Below, piece by piece: positions 16,443 through 25,055 of a stretch of 28,216 bases of DNA; positions within the stretch are counted from its first letter, which is position 1, and each line of letters begins with the position of its first letter. Source of the DNA: Geothermobacter sp964501815 (lineage in GTDB: Bacteria; Desulfobacterota; Desulfuromonadia; Desulfuromonadales; Geothermobacteraceae); contig CAZCUR010000031.1 in the NCBI GenBank assembly GCA_964501815.1, positions 1 through 28,216 of the forward strand, written 5' to 3'. The position numbers and the translations under genes were made by a program. The notes beneath the pieces were generated by a model. The model made no database searches, had not been told where the DNA came from, and saw only the letters and a program-made list of their open reading frames with translations.

Positions 16443-17783
16443 TTAACGGCCGAAGAAGAGATCCGGCAGCCAGGTAATGATTTCCGGAACAAACATCATG
16501 ACCGCCAGGCCGATCAGCTGGATGACGACAAAGGGAATGATCCCGCGGTAGATGTCACCCATGCTGTACTCCGGCGGTGCCACCCCCTTGAAGTAGAAGA
16601 GGGCATAGCCGAAGGGGGGCGTCAAAAAGGATGTCTGCAGGTTGACGCAGACCAGCATCGCGAACCAGAGCGGATTGAAACCGAGGTCGCTGGCAATCGG
16701 AGTGAAGATGGGCACCACCACAAGCAGAATGGCGGCCCAGTCGATGAACATGCCCATGATGAACACCACCGCCATCATGATGGCAAGAACGACATATTCG
16801 TTAACGTCCATACCGAGCAGCAGGTCGGCGACCACGTCGCCGCCTCCCATGCTCAGAAAGACGACCGAGAACATCTTGCCGCCGATGAACAGCAGCATGA
16901 TCATCGCCGTAGTACGCAGTGTCGCTTCGCAAGCGAGCTTGAGCACTTCGCCATTGAGTTTTTTGTTGAAGAGGGCCAGCACCATGGCGCCGATGCAGCC
17001 GAGAGCGGCCGCCTCGGTCGGCGTGGCCACGCCGGCGAGAATGGTGCCCATGACCGTCAGAATCAGGCCGAATGGGGGGATGAAGCTCTTGACGGTCATG
17101 GCGATCTTCTGGCCGACAGTGGCGGTGCGGTCTTCGATCGGGATCGGCGGGCCCAGTTTTGGATTCAGACCGCAGCGCACGGCGACGTATCCAAGATAGA
17201 GGACGGACAGCAGCAGGCCCGGCAGAATGGCCCCGGCAAAGAGGTTGCCGACCGACGTTTCCTTCAGACCAGTCAGACCACCGTAGACGACCAGCATGAT
17301 CGAGGGCGGAATCAGGATACCGAGGGTTCCCGACGAACAGATGATGCCTGAGGCCAGGCCACGGTCATAGCCGCGCCGCAGCAGGGCCGGACCGGCCATC
17401 AGGCCCATGGCGACCACCGAGGCGCCGATGATGCCGGTGGTGGCGGCAAAGACGGTCGAGACGACGATGACCGCCATGCCCAGACCGCCGCGCAGGCCGC
17501 CGAGAACGATATAGAGGGCGTCGAACAGGCCTTCGGAAACCTTGGAGCGGTCGAGAATCTGGGCCATGAAGATGAACAGCGGTATGGCGACCAGGACGTA
17601 GTTTTGCTCGATGCCCCAGGCGTTGTTGACGAACATCTGCAACAGACCACTGATGTTGCCGCCGTTGTCGATCAGGCCGAACAGGGTGGCGACGCCGGCG
17701 AGGGTGATGGCCAGCGGGTGGCCGAGTGCAATCGAGGCCATCAGGGTCAGAAACATCAGGACGGTGAGAACTTCAGCGCTCAT
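16443..17783 (-). CDS. dctM: TRAP transporter large permease
   Basis: 446-residue inner-membrane protein with about 12 hydrophobic segments spread over its whole length, the usual size of DctM (Na+-coupled translocation subunit). It has the family features NLFAGAILPGLLLSVLYLGY, PTEAAALGCIGAMV, and a C-terminal region NLQTSFLTPPFGYALFYFKGVAP typical of DctM. It begins 21 bp after the dctQ stop; only a weak Shine-Dalgarno is seen, consistent with translational coupling to dctQ. It works with DctP and DctQ to import an organic acid. Confidence 0.95.
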   Translation of the reverse strand: MSAEVLTVLMFLTLMASIALGHPLAITLAGVATLFGLIDNGGNISGLLQMFVNNAWGIEQNYVLVAIPLFIFMAQILDRSKVSEGLFDALYIVLGGLRGGLGMAVIVVSTVFAATTGIIGASVVAMGLMAGPALLRRGYDRGLASGIICSSGTLGILIPPSIMLVVYGGLTGLKETSVGNLFAGAILPGLLLSVLYLGYVAVRCGLNPKLGPPIPIEDRTATVGQKIAMTVKSFIPPFGLILTVMGTILAGVATPTEAAALGCIGAMVLALFNKKLNGEVLKLACEATLRTTAMIMLLFIGGKMFSVVFLSMGGGDVVADLLLGMDVNEYVVLAIMMAVVFIMGMFIDWAAILLVVVPIFTPIASDLGFNPLWFAMLVCVNLQTSFLTPPFGYALFYFKGVAPPEYSMGDIYRGIIPFVVIQLIGLAVMMFVPEIITWLPDLFFGR

Positions 17784-17804
17784 GACAGGCGTATCTCCGC
17801 GATC

Positions 17805-18302
17805 TCAGCTGTTGGAGCCGAGGGATTTGAAATCTTCGATCAGCTTGGCGACTCCCTGCAGAAAGAGCAGGATGAAGCCTATGGCCATGATGGTCTTGAA
17901 GGGGTAGACCGGTGGCGACCATGACGTGGATGCGTGTTCCCATATCCTCCACGAATCGATGGCGTAGATAGTCGAATAGATGGCAAACAGGCCGATGGTC
18001 GGCAGAAACAGCACCAGACCGACAATGATGCGCAGAATGGTGCGCGGCTTTGTCGGCAGGCGCGACTCGAAAATGTCGATGGCAACGTGCCCGTTATGCT
18101 TGTAGGTGTAGCCGAGGCCGAGAATGAAATGCATGCCGTAAATGAAGGTGGTCGCTTCAAAGCCCCATGAGGTGGGTGCGTTGAAGACGTAGCGCATGAA
18201 GACCTCGTAGACCACCACCGCGATCAGCGGTAGAGCCAGGTAGCCGGTCAGGCGGCCGGTGATGTCATTCAGGCGATTGATACCGTTTGCCAGGGGAGTC
18301 AT
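17805..18302 (-). CDS. dctQ: TRAP transporter small permease
   Basis: 165 residues with four hydrophobic segments (about 20-40, 50-68, 88-112, 135-155), the DctQ pattern, and the loop KHNGHVAIDIFESRLP between segments 2 and 3. The start at 18302 is chosen because AGAGGG precedes it by about 5 nt; a frame to 18323 adds seven residues with no RBS. It lies between dctP and dctM. DctQ is the membrane partner of DctM and is essential for transport in known TRAP systems. Confidence 0.93.
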   Translation of the reverse strand: MTPLANGINRLNDITGRLTGYLALPLIAVVVYEVFMRYVFNAPTSWGFEATTFIYGMHFILGLGYTYKHNGHVAIDIFESRLPTKPRTILRIIVGLVLFLPTIGLFAIYSTIYAIDSWRIWEHASTSWSPPVYPFKTIMAIGFILLFLQGVAKLIEDFKSLGSNS

Positions 18303-18386
18303 GTTGCCCTCTCGAAAGTTCATACTGTGAGAATCGGGGCGGGAGCCGCAAGGCCCCCGCCCCGCAGGGTTTCCATTCCAGGCAGA

Positions 18387-19541
18387 TCAGTTCTGCTTGC
18401 CGTTGATGTAGTCCTCGATCGGCCAGGGTACCACGCCGGAACGCTGTTCACGCCAGGTGGCGAAGTCCTTCTTGAACTGCTCCTGGGAGTCGAGGGTCTT
18501 CTTGACGTCAGGGTATTTGGCTTTCAGGCTGTCCAGATACTCTTTGGTCTTTTTGGCGAAGGCGCTGCGGGTGGCGGCGTCCATTTTTACAAATTCGATC
18601 TTCTCCTTGAACTTGTTGATGGCCTGGACGTTCAGGTTTTCGATCCAGGCGTTTGACCAAAGCTGGGTCTCCTTGGCGGCAATCTTGACGATCCACTTAA
18701 GGTCATCCGGAAGACTGTTCCAGGCATCCTTGTTGAAAAAGACCGAGCACTGCACCGAGGGCTGATGCACCCCGGGCTCGATGACGTACTTGGTGATTTC
18801 GTCGAAGCCCATCGGATAGTTGATGGCCGGGGCGGAGAACTCGGCCGCGTCGATGACGCCGCGCTCCAGGGCCAGATAGACTTCGCCGCCAGGCAGAGGT
18901 GAAACCGAGGCGCCAAGCTGATTCATGATGTCCATGAACCAGCCGGGGGTACGGATGCGCATGCCCTTGAAGTCCTCAAGCTTGGTGGCCTTCTTGTTGG
19001 AGAACAGGCCCATTTCCTGGCCGCCGTTGCCGCACGGGAAGGCGACGAGGTTGTAGCGACCGTACAGTTCCTGCATCTGCTCGAGACCGCCGCGCTCGTA
19101 GAGCCAGATGTTGTAGCCTTCGGCATCCAGGCCGAAAGGAACCGAAGCGAAGGAAACAAAGTTTTCGTTCTTGCCTTTCCAGTAGCCGGGCCAGTCGTGG
19201 CCGACCTGGGCTGCGCCTTTGGAGACGGCGTCGAAGGTTTCCATGGCGCCGACCAGTTCGCCGGCCGAGAAGACTTTGATATCGAGACGGCCGCCGGAGG
19301 CGAGCTTCACCGAATCGGCGAAATGCTGAGCCATGTCATAGAAGAGAAGCCCCTTGCTCCAGGGCATGACCATTTTCCAGCGGAATTTCTTGTCCGAGGT
19401 CTTGATTTTGCGCAGTTCCTTTTTGACCTCTTCGTGGCGCTTGTCGGTGCCGAACTTCTCACGTTTGGCGGCAAAGGCGTTGGGGGCGATGATCAGGCTG
19501 ATGGCGATCATCAGGCCGATCAACAGTCTTAGCTTTTTCAT
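18387..19541 (-). CDS. dctP: TRAP transporter periplasmic solute-binding protein
   Basis: 384 residues with a Sec signal peptide (MKKLRLLIGLMIAISLIIAP, cleavage probably after NAFA). A charged, Lys-rich segment of about 30 residues (25-54) precedes the first strand KFRWKMVMPW. The DctP/TakP-type core shows SAGELVGAMETFDAVSKGAA, LEDFKGMRIRTPGWFMDIMNQLG and LPGGEVYLALERGVIDAAEF, the last two containing the conserved Arg and ligand loop. Similarity in pattern is to the TakP/lactate-pyruvate group, not C4-dicarboxylate DctP. AAAGGAGGAG precedes ATG. The promoter carries the operator shared with the L-lactate dehydrogenase operon, so lactate or a related 2-hydroxy/oxo acid is the likely ligand. 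Confidence 0.93.
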   Translation of the reverse strand: MKKLRLLIGLMIAISLIIAPNAFAAKREKFGTDKRHEEVKKELRKIKTSDKKFRWKMVMPWSKGLLFYDMAQHFADSVKLASGGRLDIKVFSAGELVGAMETFDAVSKGAAQVGHDWPGYWKGKNENFVSFASVPFGLDAEGYNIWLYERGGLEQMQELYGRYNLVAFPCGNGGQEMGLFSNKKATKLEDFKGMRIRTPGWFMDIMNQLGASVSPLPGGEVYLALERGVIDAAEFSAPAINYPMGFDEITKYVIEPGVHQPSVQCSVFFNKDAWNSLPDDLKWIVKIAAKETQLWSNAWIENLNVQAINKFKEKIEFVKMDAATRSAFAKKTKEYLDSLKAKYPDVKKTLDSQEQFKKDFATWREQRSGVVPWPIEDYINGKQN

Positions 19542-19591
19542 GTCTCTCCTCCTTTGGCTGGGGTATAGGCTTTCGCCCGGCTTTTGCTGGC

Positions 19592-19613
19592 GACCAAAAA
19601 ATGGTCAGACCAT
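19592..19613 (-). promoter_or_regulatory. FadR/LldR-type operator of dctPQM
   Basis: On the minus strand it reads ATGGTCTGACCAT, then five T, then a third half-site TGGTC. The TGGTC-N-GACCA core fits the TNGT-N3-ACNA consensus of FadR-subfamily GntR regulators such as LldR. The palindrome starts 13 nt after the -10 box, over the expected transcription start, so repression by blocking is likely. The same 12-mer occurs at the lutC promoter. The regulator is not encoded in the window. Confidence 0.75.
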
Positions 19614-19625
19614 AAAACAAAAAAG

Positions 19626-19654
19626 AGGCTAGACAATCTGACGGCATGCGTCAA
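19626..19654 (-). promoter_or_regulatory. sigma-70-type promoter of dctPQM
   Basis: TTGACG (19654-19649), a 17-nt spacer and TAGCCT (19631-19626). The -35 is near consensus, the -10 weak. The spacer contains GCATGCCGTCAG-like sequence also found in the lutC promoter (GCATGCTGTCAG). Confidence 0.55.
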
Positions 19655-19862
19655 GAAAAAAATAGAACGTTGTTAGCAGGGTCGCTTTGAAAAGGTTCGG
19701 TGGGAACGAAGGGAAGGTCTGCAGGCTGTGGCCAACGCAGCAATGATCGGTGCGGATGTTGCGGCGTTCGGTCGCCCTGTGAAGAGTGTGTACCGGCAAG
19801 GAGGTGGGGCGGTACCGTTGGCAGGAAAGATTTTAAGGTGAGGATGGGGCGTTGAAACGGCC

Positions 19863-21212
19863 CTAGGGCTTACCCTTGCCAGAGATTTTGTGGTATCTCA
19901 GCTTGCGTGCAGCGCTGGCCTGACTGATACCCAGAGCCTGCGCAATTTTTCGGGTGGTGCGATGCTGTTGCCAGGCTTTACGCAGCAATTCGGCTTCGTA
20001 AGCAGCCAACTGTTGTTTGAGAGAGCCCTCGCCCTGGGGGGCAGGACGGGAAAGTCCGGCCTGTTCCGGCGTGATGAGATTTTCCTTGCTGGTCACGATC
20101 AGGCGTTCGACCAGGTTTTCCAGTTCGCGGATGTTGCCGGGCCACTCCTGGATTTCGAGCAGGGCCATCAGGTCCGGGGAAAACTGCCGGAAGGTGCCGT
20201 ATTTGCGATTGAAACGGTCGATGAACGTGCGTACCAGCAGCGGGATGTCCTCGCGCCTTTGCCGCAGGGCGGGCAGGGTCAGAGGGACGACGTTGAGGCG
20301 GTAGAACAGATCTTCACGAAAATCACCGTCGCGTACCAGCCGTTCCAGGTTGCGATTGCTGGCGGCGATGATGCGCACGTCGACTTTTTGCGGTGTTCGG
20401 CCGCCGATCCGGAAATAGCTGCGCTCCTGCAGCACCCCGAGCAGCTTCGACTGGGTGTGCAGCGGCAGTTCCGATATCTCATCGAGAAACAGGGTGCCTC
20501 CCTCCGCCTCGGCAATCAGCCCTTTTCTGCCGCGGCGGTCGGCGCCGGTGAAAGAGCCGGGCTCAAAGCCGAACAGTTCGGCCTCGATCAGGGTCTCGGG
20601 GATAGCGCCGCAGTTCAGGTGAACAAAGGGTTTGCCGCGCCGGTCGCTGGCCCGGTGAATCAGCCGGGCCAGCAGGCTCTTGCCGACCCCCGATTCGCCC
20701 GACAGCAGCAGGGTTGAATCGCTCGGAGCGACGCGCAGGGCCACGTCGAGCACCTGGCGCATGGCCGGACTGCAGGTGACGAAATCCTCCTCTTCCAGCA
20801 GGTTGCTGCGCGCCGTGTCGGCGTCGATCTCACGACTGTAGGAGACGACGGTCAGGTCCCAGATGGTGTTGACGACGTAACGGATATTGCCCTGCTCATT
20901 GAAAACCGGCACGCCCTTGACCAGCAGCTTGCGGTTGGTGCTGGTCGAGTAGGTGGCGGTGACCGGCCGCTTCTTTTCCAGTACCAGCAAGGAGGCGCTG
21001 CCGGAAAACTCCCTTCCCGGGCCGACCATGTCGTAGAGACTGCGGCCGACCAGCTGTTCATTGGTGAAGCCGCTCATCTCCTCAAAGGCGCGGTTGACCC
21101 GTAGGGTGACGCCCTGGCCGTCGACCAGGTAGATGCCGTTGGCGACATGATCGAAGGTCAGTTCGAGCAGCTCCCGATCCAGGGGAGGGAGTCTGTCTCC
21201 GGTCTTGGTCAT
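19863..21212 (-). CDS. PAS-domain sigma-54-dependent transcriptional activator
   Basis: Enhancer-binding protein, about 449 residues from ATG 21212 (a GTG at 21221 is possible). Order: PAS sensor domain (about 14-125, FDHVANGIYLVDGQGVTLRVN...), AAA+ domain with Walker A GESGVGKS (172-179), GSFTGA loop (219-224), Walker B LFLDE (241-245) and arginine fingers in FREDLFYRLN. The C-terminal Fis-type helix-turn-helix (about 418-440, TTRKIAQALGISQASAARKL) binds DNA. The sigma-54 contact loop is GSFTGA rather than GAFTGA. The gene lies 16 bp after bdhA, last in the thiolase operon, whose promoter is sigma-54 type: autogenous activation is likely. The ligand of the PAS domain is unknown; an acyl-CoA pathway intermediate such as acetoacetate is a guess. 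Confidence 0.93.
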   Translation of the reverse strand: MTKTGDRLPPLDRELLELTFDHVANGIYLVDGQGVTLRVNRAFEEMSGFTNEQLVGRSLYDMVGPGREFSGSASLLVLEKKRPVTATYSTSTNRKLLVKGVPVFNEQGNIRYVVNTIWDLTVVSYSREIDADTARSNLLEEEDFVTCSPAMRQVLDVALRVAPSDSTLLLSGESGVGKSLLARLIHRASDRRGKPFVHLNCGAIPETLIEAELFGFEPGSFTGADRRGRKGLIAEAEGGTLFLDEISELPLHTQSKLLGVLQERSYFRIGGRTPQKVDVRIIAASNRNLERLVRDGDFREDLFYRLNVVPLTLPALRQRREDIPLLVRTFIDRFNRKYGTFRQFSPDLMALLEIQEWPGNIRELENLVERLIVTSKENLITPEQAGLSRPAPQGEGSLKQQLAAYEAELLRKAWQQHRTTRKIAQALGISQASAARKLRYHKISGKGKP

Positions 21213-21228
21213 GGTCTTGTGCACGGCC

Positions 21229-21990
21229 TCAGGCGGCGGTCCAGCCGCAGTCGATGGTGAGCATCGAGCCGGTGATGCAGGCGGCCGAGTCGGAACAGAG
21301 GAAGTTGACCAGGTCACCGATTTCCGACGGTTCGATCAGGCGTTTGACAGCGGCCTTTTTCAGCATGATGGTGCTGATGACCTCTTCGCGCGGAATGCCG
21401 TGACTTTCGGCCTGGGCGTCAATCTGGTTGTCCACCAGTGGCGTGCGCACGTAGGCCGGGCAGATCGAATTGACAGTGATGCCGAAGGGCCCACCTTCCA
21501 GGGCGGCGGTCTTGGTCAGGCCGGACAGGCCATGCTTGGCGCTGATGTAGGCGGATTTAAACTCGGAGGCGCGCAGGCCGTGGGCCGAGTTGATGTTGAT
21601 CACCCGGCCCCAGCCACGCTCCTTCATCCCTTTCCAGACGTACTTGGTGAGCAGGAAGGGGGCGGTGAGCATCAGGTTGATGATGAAGTCCCACTTCTCC
21701 TCGGGAAAGTCCTCGATGGGCGAGACGTGCTGGATGCCGGCATTGTTGACCAGAATATCGCAGCGGCCGAAACGTTCATGGGTGGCGTCGACCAGTGCGC
21801 GGCAGCCCTCGCGGGTACTCAGGTCGGCCTGAACGAAAAAGCCGCCGATACGTTCAGCTTCACGGTTGCCGGCCTCGGCATTGATGTCGGCCAGGACCAC
21901 GTCCCGGTCCGAGGCCGCCAGCGCCTCGGCGGCGGCCAGACCGATACCGCTGGCGGCACCGGTGACAAGGGCGACTTGTTTCTCGGACAT
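21229..21990 (-). CDS. bdhA: 3-hydroxybutyrate dehydrogenase (SDR family)
   Basis: NAD-dependent interconversion of (R)-3-hydroxybutyrate and acetoacetate. 253 residues: TGAASGIG cofactor motif (10-17), NNAG (82-85), catalytic Ser135, Tyr148 and Lys152 in NSAHGLRASEFKSAYISAKHG, and the BdhA-like SICPAYVRTPLVDNQI and C-terminus ending in GWTAA. The pattern INSAHGLRASEFKSAY is typical of bacterial D-beta-hydroxybutyrate dehydrogenases, which makes this more specific than a generic SDR. AAGGAG lies 10 nt before ATG. Its neighbours, CoA-transferase and thiolase, use acetoacetate, which supports the call. Confidence 0.92.
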   Translation of the reverse strand: MSEKQVALVTGAASGIGLAAAEALAASDRDVVLADINAEAGNREAERIGGFFVQADLSTREGCRALVDATHERFGRCDILVNNAGIQHVSPIEDFPEEKWDFIINLMLTAPFLLTKYVWKGMKERGWGRVININSAHGLRASEFKSAYISAKHGLSGLTKTAALEGGPFGITVNSICPAYVRTPLVDNQIDAQAESHGIPREEVISTIMLKKAAVKRLIEPSEIGDLVNFLCSDSAACITGSMLTIDCGWTAA

Positions 21991-22193
21991 GTCTTTTGGC
22001 TCCTTGATTGGTTAAGTCACGGCCAAAGACACGGAATGGTGAGGAGGCTTCTTCCCCCCTGGAGGGGGAAGGTTGGGATGGGGGGGATGTCAGGCTACTT
22101 CCCCCTCCCCTCAATCCCCTCCCTCCAGGGGAGGGGATGGGTGCCTATTGTTTCCTGTTCCTCTGTGTGCTCCGTGGCTTTGGTGCAAACGGG
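21991..22193 (-). repeat. intercistronic spacer with inverted arms and C/G-rich element copy 4
   Basis: Arms 22155-22187 and 22017-22040 share CCAAAG-N-CACGGA in inverted orientation (12 of 13 positions). On the minus strand the purine-rich arm follows the CoA-transferase stop and its complement precedes the bdhA RBS. Between them is the C/G-rich palindromic element (22050-22140), here in the opposite orientation to transcription, unlike the three other copies. Confidence 0.7.
22050..22140 (+). repeat. C/G-rich palindromic element, copy 4
   Basis: CTTCCCCCCTGGAGGGGGAA hairpin, GGTTGGGATGGGGG, then TCCCCCTCCCCTCAATCCCC and CCAGGGGAGGGGATGG. Same order and nearly the same sequence as 8714-8802. 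Confidence 0.8.
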
Positions 22194-23701
22194 TTAAAGT
22201 CTGGTTGAAAATTCGCAGCCGGTGCTTGCCTGAATGTCCTCCAGCGAGCTNNNNNNNNNNNNNNNNNNNNNNNNNNNNNNNNNNNNNNNNNNNNNNNNNN
22301 NNNNNNNNNNNNNNNNNNNNNNNNNNNNNNNNNNNNNNNNNNNNNNNNNNAAAGTCTGGTTGAAAATTCGCAGCCGGTGCTTGCCTGAATGTCCTCCAGC
22401 GAGCTGAAGGGGGAGATTTCGATCAGGGTCAGGCCTTTTTCGGCATCGACTTCGAAGACTCCCTTGTCGGTGACCAGCAGGTCGACGACATTCTTGCCGG
22501 TAATCGGCAGGTCGCATTCCTCGAGAATTTTCGGGCTGCCGTCCTTGGCGCAGTGTTCCATCATCACCACGACCTTCTTGACGCCGGACACCAGGTCCAT
22601 GGCGCCGCCGGGACCCTTGACCATCTTGCCGGGAATCATCCAGTTGGCCAGGTCGCCGTAGCGGGAGACCTGCATGCCGCCGAGGACCGACAGGTCGACC
22701 TTGCCGCCGCGGATCATGGCAAAAGATTCGGAGGAATCGAAGAAGACCGCGCCGGGAATGGTGGTGATGGTCTGCTTGCCGGCGTTGATCAGGTCGGGAT
22801 CGACCTCGTCTTCGGTCGGGAAGGGGCCGATGCCGAGCAGGCCGTTTTCCGACTGCAGAATGATGTCGATGCCCTCCGGGATGAAGTTGGCCACCAGGGT
22901 CGGCATGCCGATGCCGAGGTTGACGTAGGCGCCGTCGGTCAGCTCTTGGGCCACCCGTTTGGCCATCCATTCGCGCTCGGGCTTCAGGCCGGAAACCGCG
23001 CTGTCGCCGGAACGGACGGTGCGCTGTTCGATGGGTTTTTCGAACTGCTGCCCCAGCAACACACGATCGATGTAGATGCCGGGCAGGTGAATCTGGTCCG
23101 GATCGAGCTCGCCGGTCTCAACCACTTCTTCGACCTCGGCGACCGTGACCCGGCCGGCTTTGGCGCAGGCTTCGTTGAAATTGCGCGCCGTCTTGCGGAA
23201 GACGAGGTTGCCCGCCTTGTCCGCCTTCCAGGCCTTGATGATGGCCAGATCGGCGGTGAGCGACTCCTCCAGGACGTATTCCCTGTCGCCGAAGCGCTGC
23301 ACCGGCTTGCCTTCGGTCAGCCTGGTGCCATAGCCGGTGCGGGTGAAAAAAGCCGGAATGCCGGCGCCGCCGGCGCGCAGTTTCTCCGCCAGGGTTCCCT
23401 GGGGCGTCAGCTCCAGTTCCAGTTCGCCGTCGAGAAATTGTTTTTCAAAGAGTGCGTTTTCGCCGACATAGCTGGAAATCATCTTTTTGATCTGGCGCGT
23501 CTGCAGCAGCAGACCGAGGCCGAAGTTGTCGACCCCGGCGTTGTTGCTGATGACCGTCAGGTTTTTCACGCCGGAATCACGCAGGGCGGCGATAAGATTC
23601 TCCGGAATGCCGCACAGACCGAAACCGCCGGCGGCGATGGTCATGCCGTCAAACAGAAGGCCCTCAAGGGCTGCCTTGGCATCGGTGGTGATGGTTTTCA
23701 T
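22194..23701 (-). CDS. 3-oxoacid CoA-transferase, fused A and B subunits
   Basis: Transfers CoA between succinyl-CoA (or acetyl-CoA) and acetoacetate. When the artefactual gap is removed the gene encodes 450 residues, with TAA at 22196-22194. Subunit A is residues 1-232, with family signature DGMTIAAGGFGLCGIPENL. Subunit B is about 239-450, with signature LQSENGLLGIG and catalytic Glu285. They are joined by only a few residues (RSGDSAVSGLKP), while most bacteria use two genes. AGGAG precedes ATG 23701. In the scaffold as given, the frame is broken by 100 Ns plus a repeated 55 bp, so automatic calls would add a false C-terminus. Position between thiolase and BdhA indicates acetoacetate activation (SCOT/Ato type). 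Confidence 0.92.
22251..22350. other. 100-N gap that is probably an unmerged contig overlap
   Basis: The 55 bases 22196-22250 are identical to 22351-22405. Joining them restores an uninterrupted CoA-transferase reading frame ending ...EFSTRL then TAA. No sequence is probably missing. Confidence 0.92.
22351..22405 (-). repeat. duplicated 55 bp of the CoA-transferase 3' end (assembly artefact)
   Basis: Exact copy of 22196-22250; both encode the C-terminal residues of the CoA-transferase. The shared length equals that at the other artefactual gap. Confidence 0.92.
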
Positions 23702-23726
23702 GGTTTTCTCCTGAACGTGGGCTGAT

Positions 23727-24902
23727 TCAGCAGCGTTCGAACAGACAGGCGACCGCTTCGCCGCCGCCGATACACAGGGTGGCGAGACCATAGCGGGCCT
23801 GGCGCTGTTGCAGTTCGTGGATAACGGTGCCTGCCAGGCGCGCGCCGCTGGCGCCGATGGGGTGGCCGATGGCACAGGCGCCGCCGTTGACGTTGACCTT
23901 GTCCTCGTCAAGACCGAGATCCTTGATGGCAACCAGGGTCACCGCGGCAAAGGCTTCATTGATTTCAAACAGGTCAATCTGGTCAATGCCGATGCCCGCC
24001 GCTTCGGCGCAGCGGCGGATGGCGCCGACCGGGGCGCTGCCGAAAAGTTCGGGGTGCATGCTGAAGGTCGCCTGGGCGACCAGCCGGGCCAGAGGCTTGA
24101 GCCCCTGTTTTTCCACCGCCTGGCCGCTGGCGAGCAGTAGGGCGGCGGCGCCGTCGTTGATGGTTGAGGCGTTGCCGGCGGTGATGCTGCCGTCTTTTGC
24201 AAAGACCGGACGCAGCCCCGGCAGCTTGTCGATGCTGCCGCGGAAGGGTTCCTCGTCGGTGTCGACCACGGTGTCTCCCTTGCGCCCCTTGATGGTGACC
24301 GGGGCGATCTCGGCTTTGAACCGGCCTCCTTCGACCGCCTTCTGGGCCAGCTCGTAGGAACGGGCGGCAAAGCGGTCCTGGTCTTCACGGCTGATCTGGT
24401 TGTCGACGATCCATTTCTCGGTAATCTCGCCCATGTGTTTGCCGCTGTAGGGGTCGAGCAGGCCGTCATGCAGCATCAGGTCCAGGGCCGTGGCATGTCC
24501 CATGCGCTGGCCGAAGCGGGCCTTGGGCAGGGCGTAGGGCGCCAGGGACATGCTCTCCATGCCGCCGGCCAGGGCGAATTCGGCATAGCCGAGCCGGATG
24601 GCGTCGGCGGCGAGCATAACCGCCTTCAGGCCGCTGCCGCAGACCTTGTTGATGGTCATGGCGTGGGCGCTGTCGGGAATGCCGGCGCCGCGCATTGCCT
24701 GGCGCGCCGGCGCCTGACCGGTACCGCCCTGGAGCACCTGGCCGAGGATGACCTCGGTGATTTGTTCGGGGGCAACGCCGGTGCGCTGCAGCAGGTCGGT
24801 GAGCACTGTGGCACCCAGTTGGGGTGCGGGGACGGACGCCAGTGTGCCTCCGAATGAGCCGAACGGGGTTCGGCGGGCATCTACGACAAAAACTTCGTTC
24901 AT
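23727..24902 (-). CDS. acetyl-CoA acetyltransferase (thiolase)
   Basis: Cleaves acetoacetyl-CoA with CoA to two acetyl-CoA (or the reverse condensation). 391 residues, standard for biosynthetic/degradative thiolase II. Acyl-accepting Cys88 in KVCGSGLKAVM, NEAFAAVT, catalytic His347 in CAIGHPIGASGARL, and general-acid Cys377 in LCIGGGEAVA are all present. AAGGAGG precedes the ATG. First gene of the minus-strand operon thiolase - CoA-transferase - bdhA - activator, downstream of the sigma-54 promoter at 24987. It serves as the missing thiolase for both the beta-oxidation genes at the left end and the liu pathway (after acetoacetate activation). Confidence 0.95.
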   Translation of the reverse strand: MNEVFVVDARRTPFGSFGGTLASVPAPQLGATVLTDLLQRTGVAPEQITEVILGQVLQGGTGQAPARQAMRGAGIPDSAHAMTINKVCGSGLKAVMLAADAIRLGYAEFALAGGMESMSLAPYALPKARFGQRMGHATALDLMLHDGLLDPYSGKHMGEITEKWIVDNQISREDQDRFAARSYELAQKAVEGGRFKAEIAPVTIKGRKGDTVVDTDEEPFRGSIDKLPGLRPVFAKDGSITAGNASTINDGAAALLLASGQAVEKQGLKPLARLVAQATFSMHPELFGSAPVGAIRRCAEAAGIGIDQIDLFEINEAFAAVTLVAIKDLGLDEDKVNVNGGACAIGHPIGASGARLAGTVIHELQQRQARYGLATLCIGGGEAVACLFERC

Positions 24903-24986
24903 TTTTCAGCCTCCTTGAGGGTGTTGAAACGGGGGATGATTTCAGGCCGGCAGTGCGGAATAGCGGGCCATGTGTGAGTCAGAAAA

Positions 24987-25001
24987 GCAAGCAGCATTCC
25001 A
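24987..25001 (-). promoter_or_regulatory. sigma-54 (-24/-12) promoter of the thiolase operon
   Basis: Minus strand TGGAATGCTGCTTGC: GG, exactly 10 nt, GC, with a perfect TTGC block and TGG-A-G matches to TGGCACG. The expected start of transcription near 24975 gives a leader of about 72 nt. The operon it would drive ends with a sigma-54 activator gene, which strengthens the call. Confidence 0.7.
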
Positions 25002-25055
25002 TCCGGGTAAATCCTTGAAAAACGGTACCTTGGAAAGATGTTTGGTTCGATGTCT

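Larger units (their letters stand above)
19542..19862. other. 321-bp region between the sigma-54 activator gene and dctP
   Basis: Holds the dctP promoter (19626-19654) and operator (19592-19613). From 19655 to 19862 no gene, terminator with T-run, or convincing sigma-54 site is visible; a weak 6-bp inverted repeat (GTACCG/CGGTAC, around 19793-19816) is the only structure, so it is unclear how the upstream minus-strand operon ends. Confidence 0.6.
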
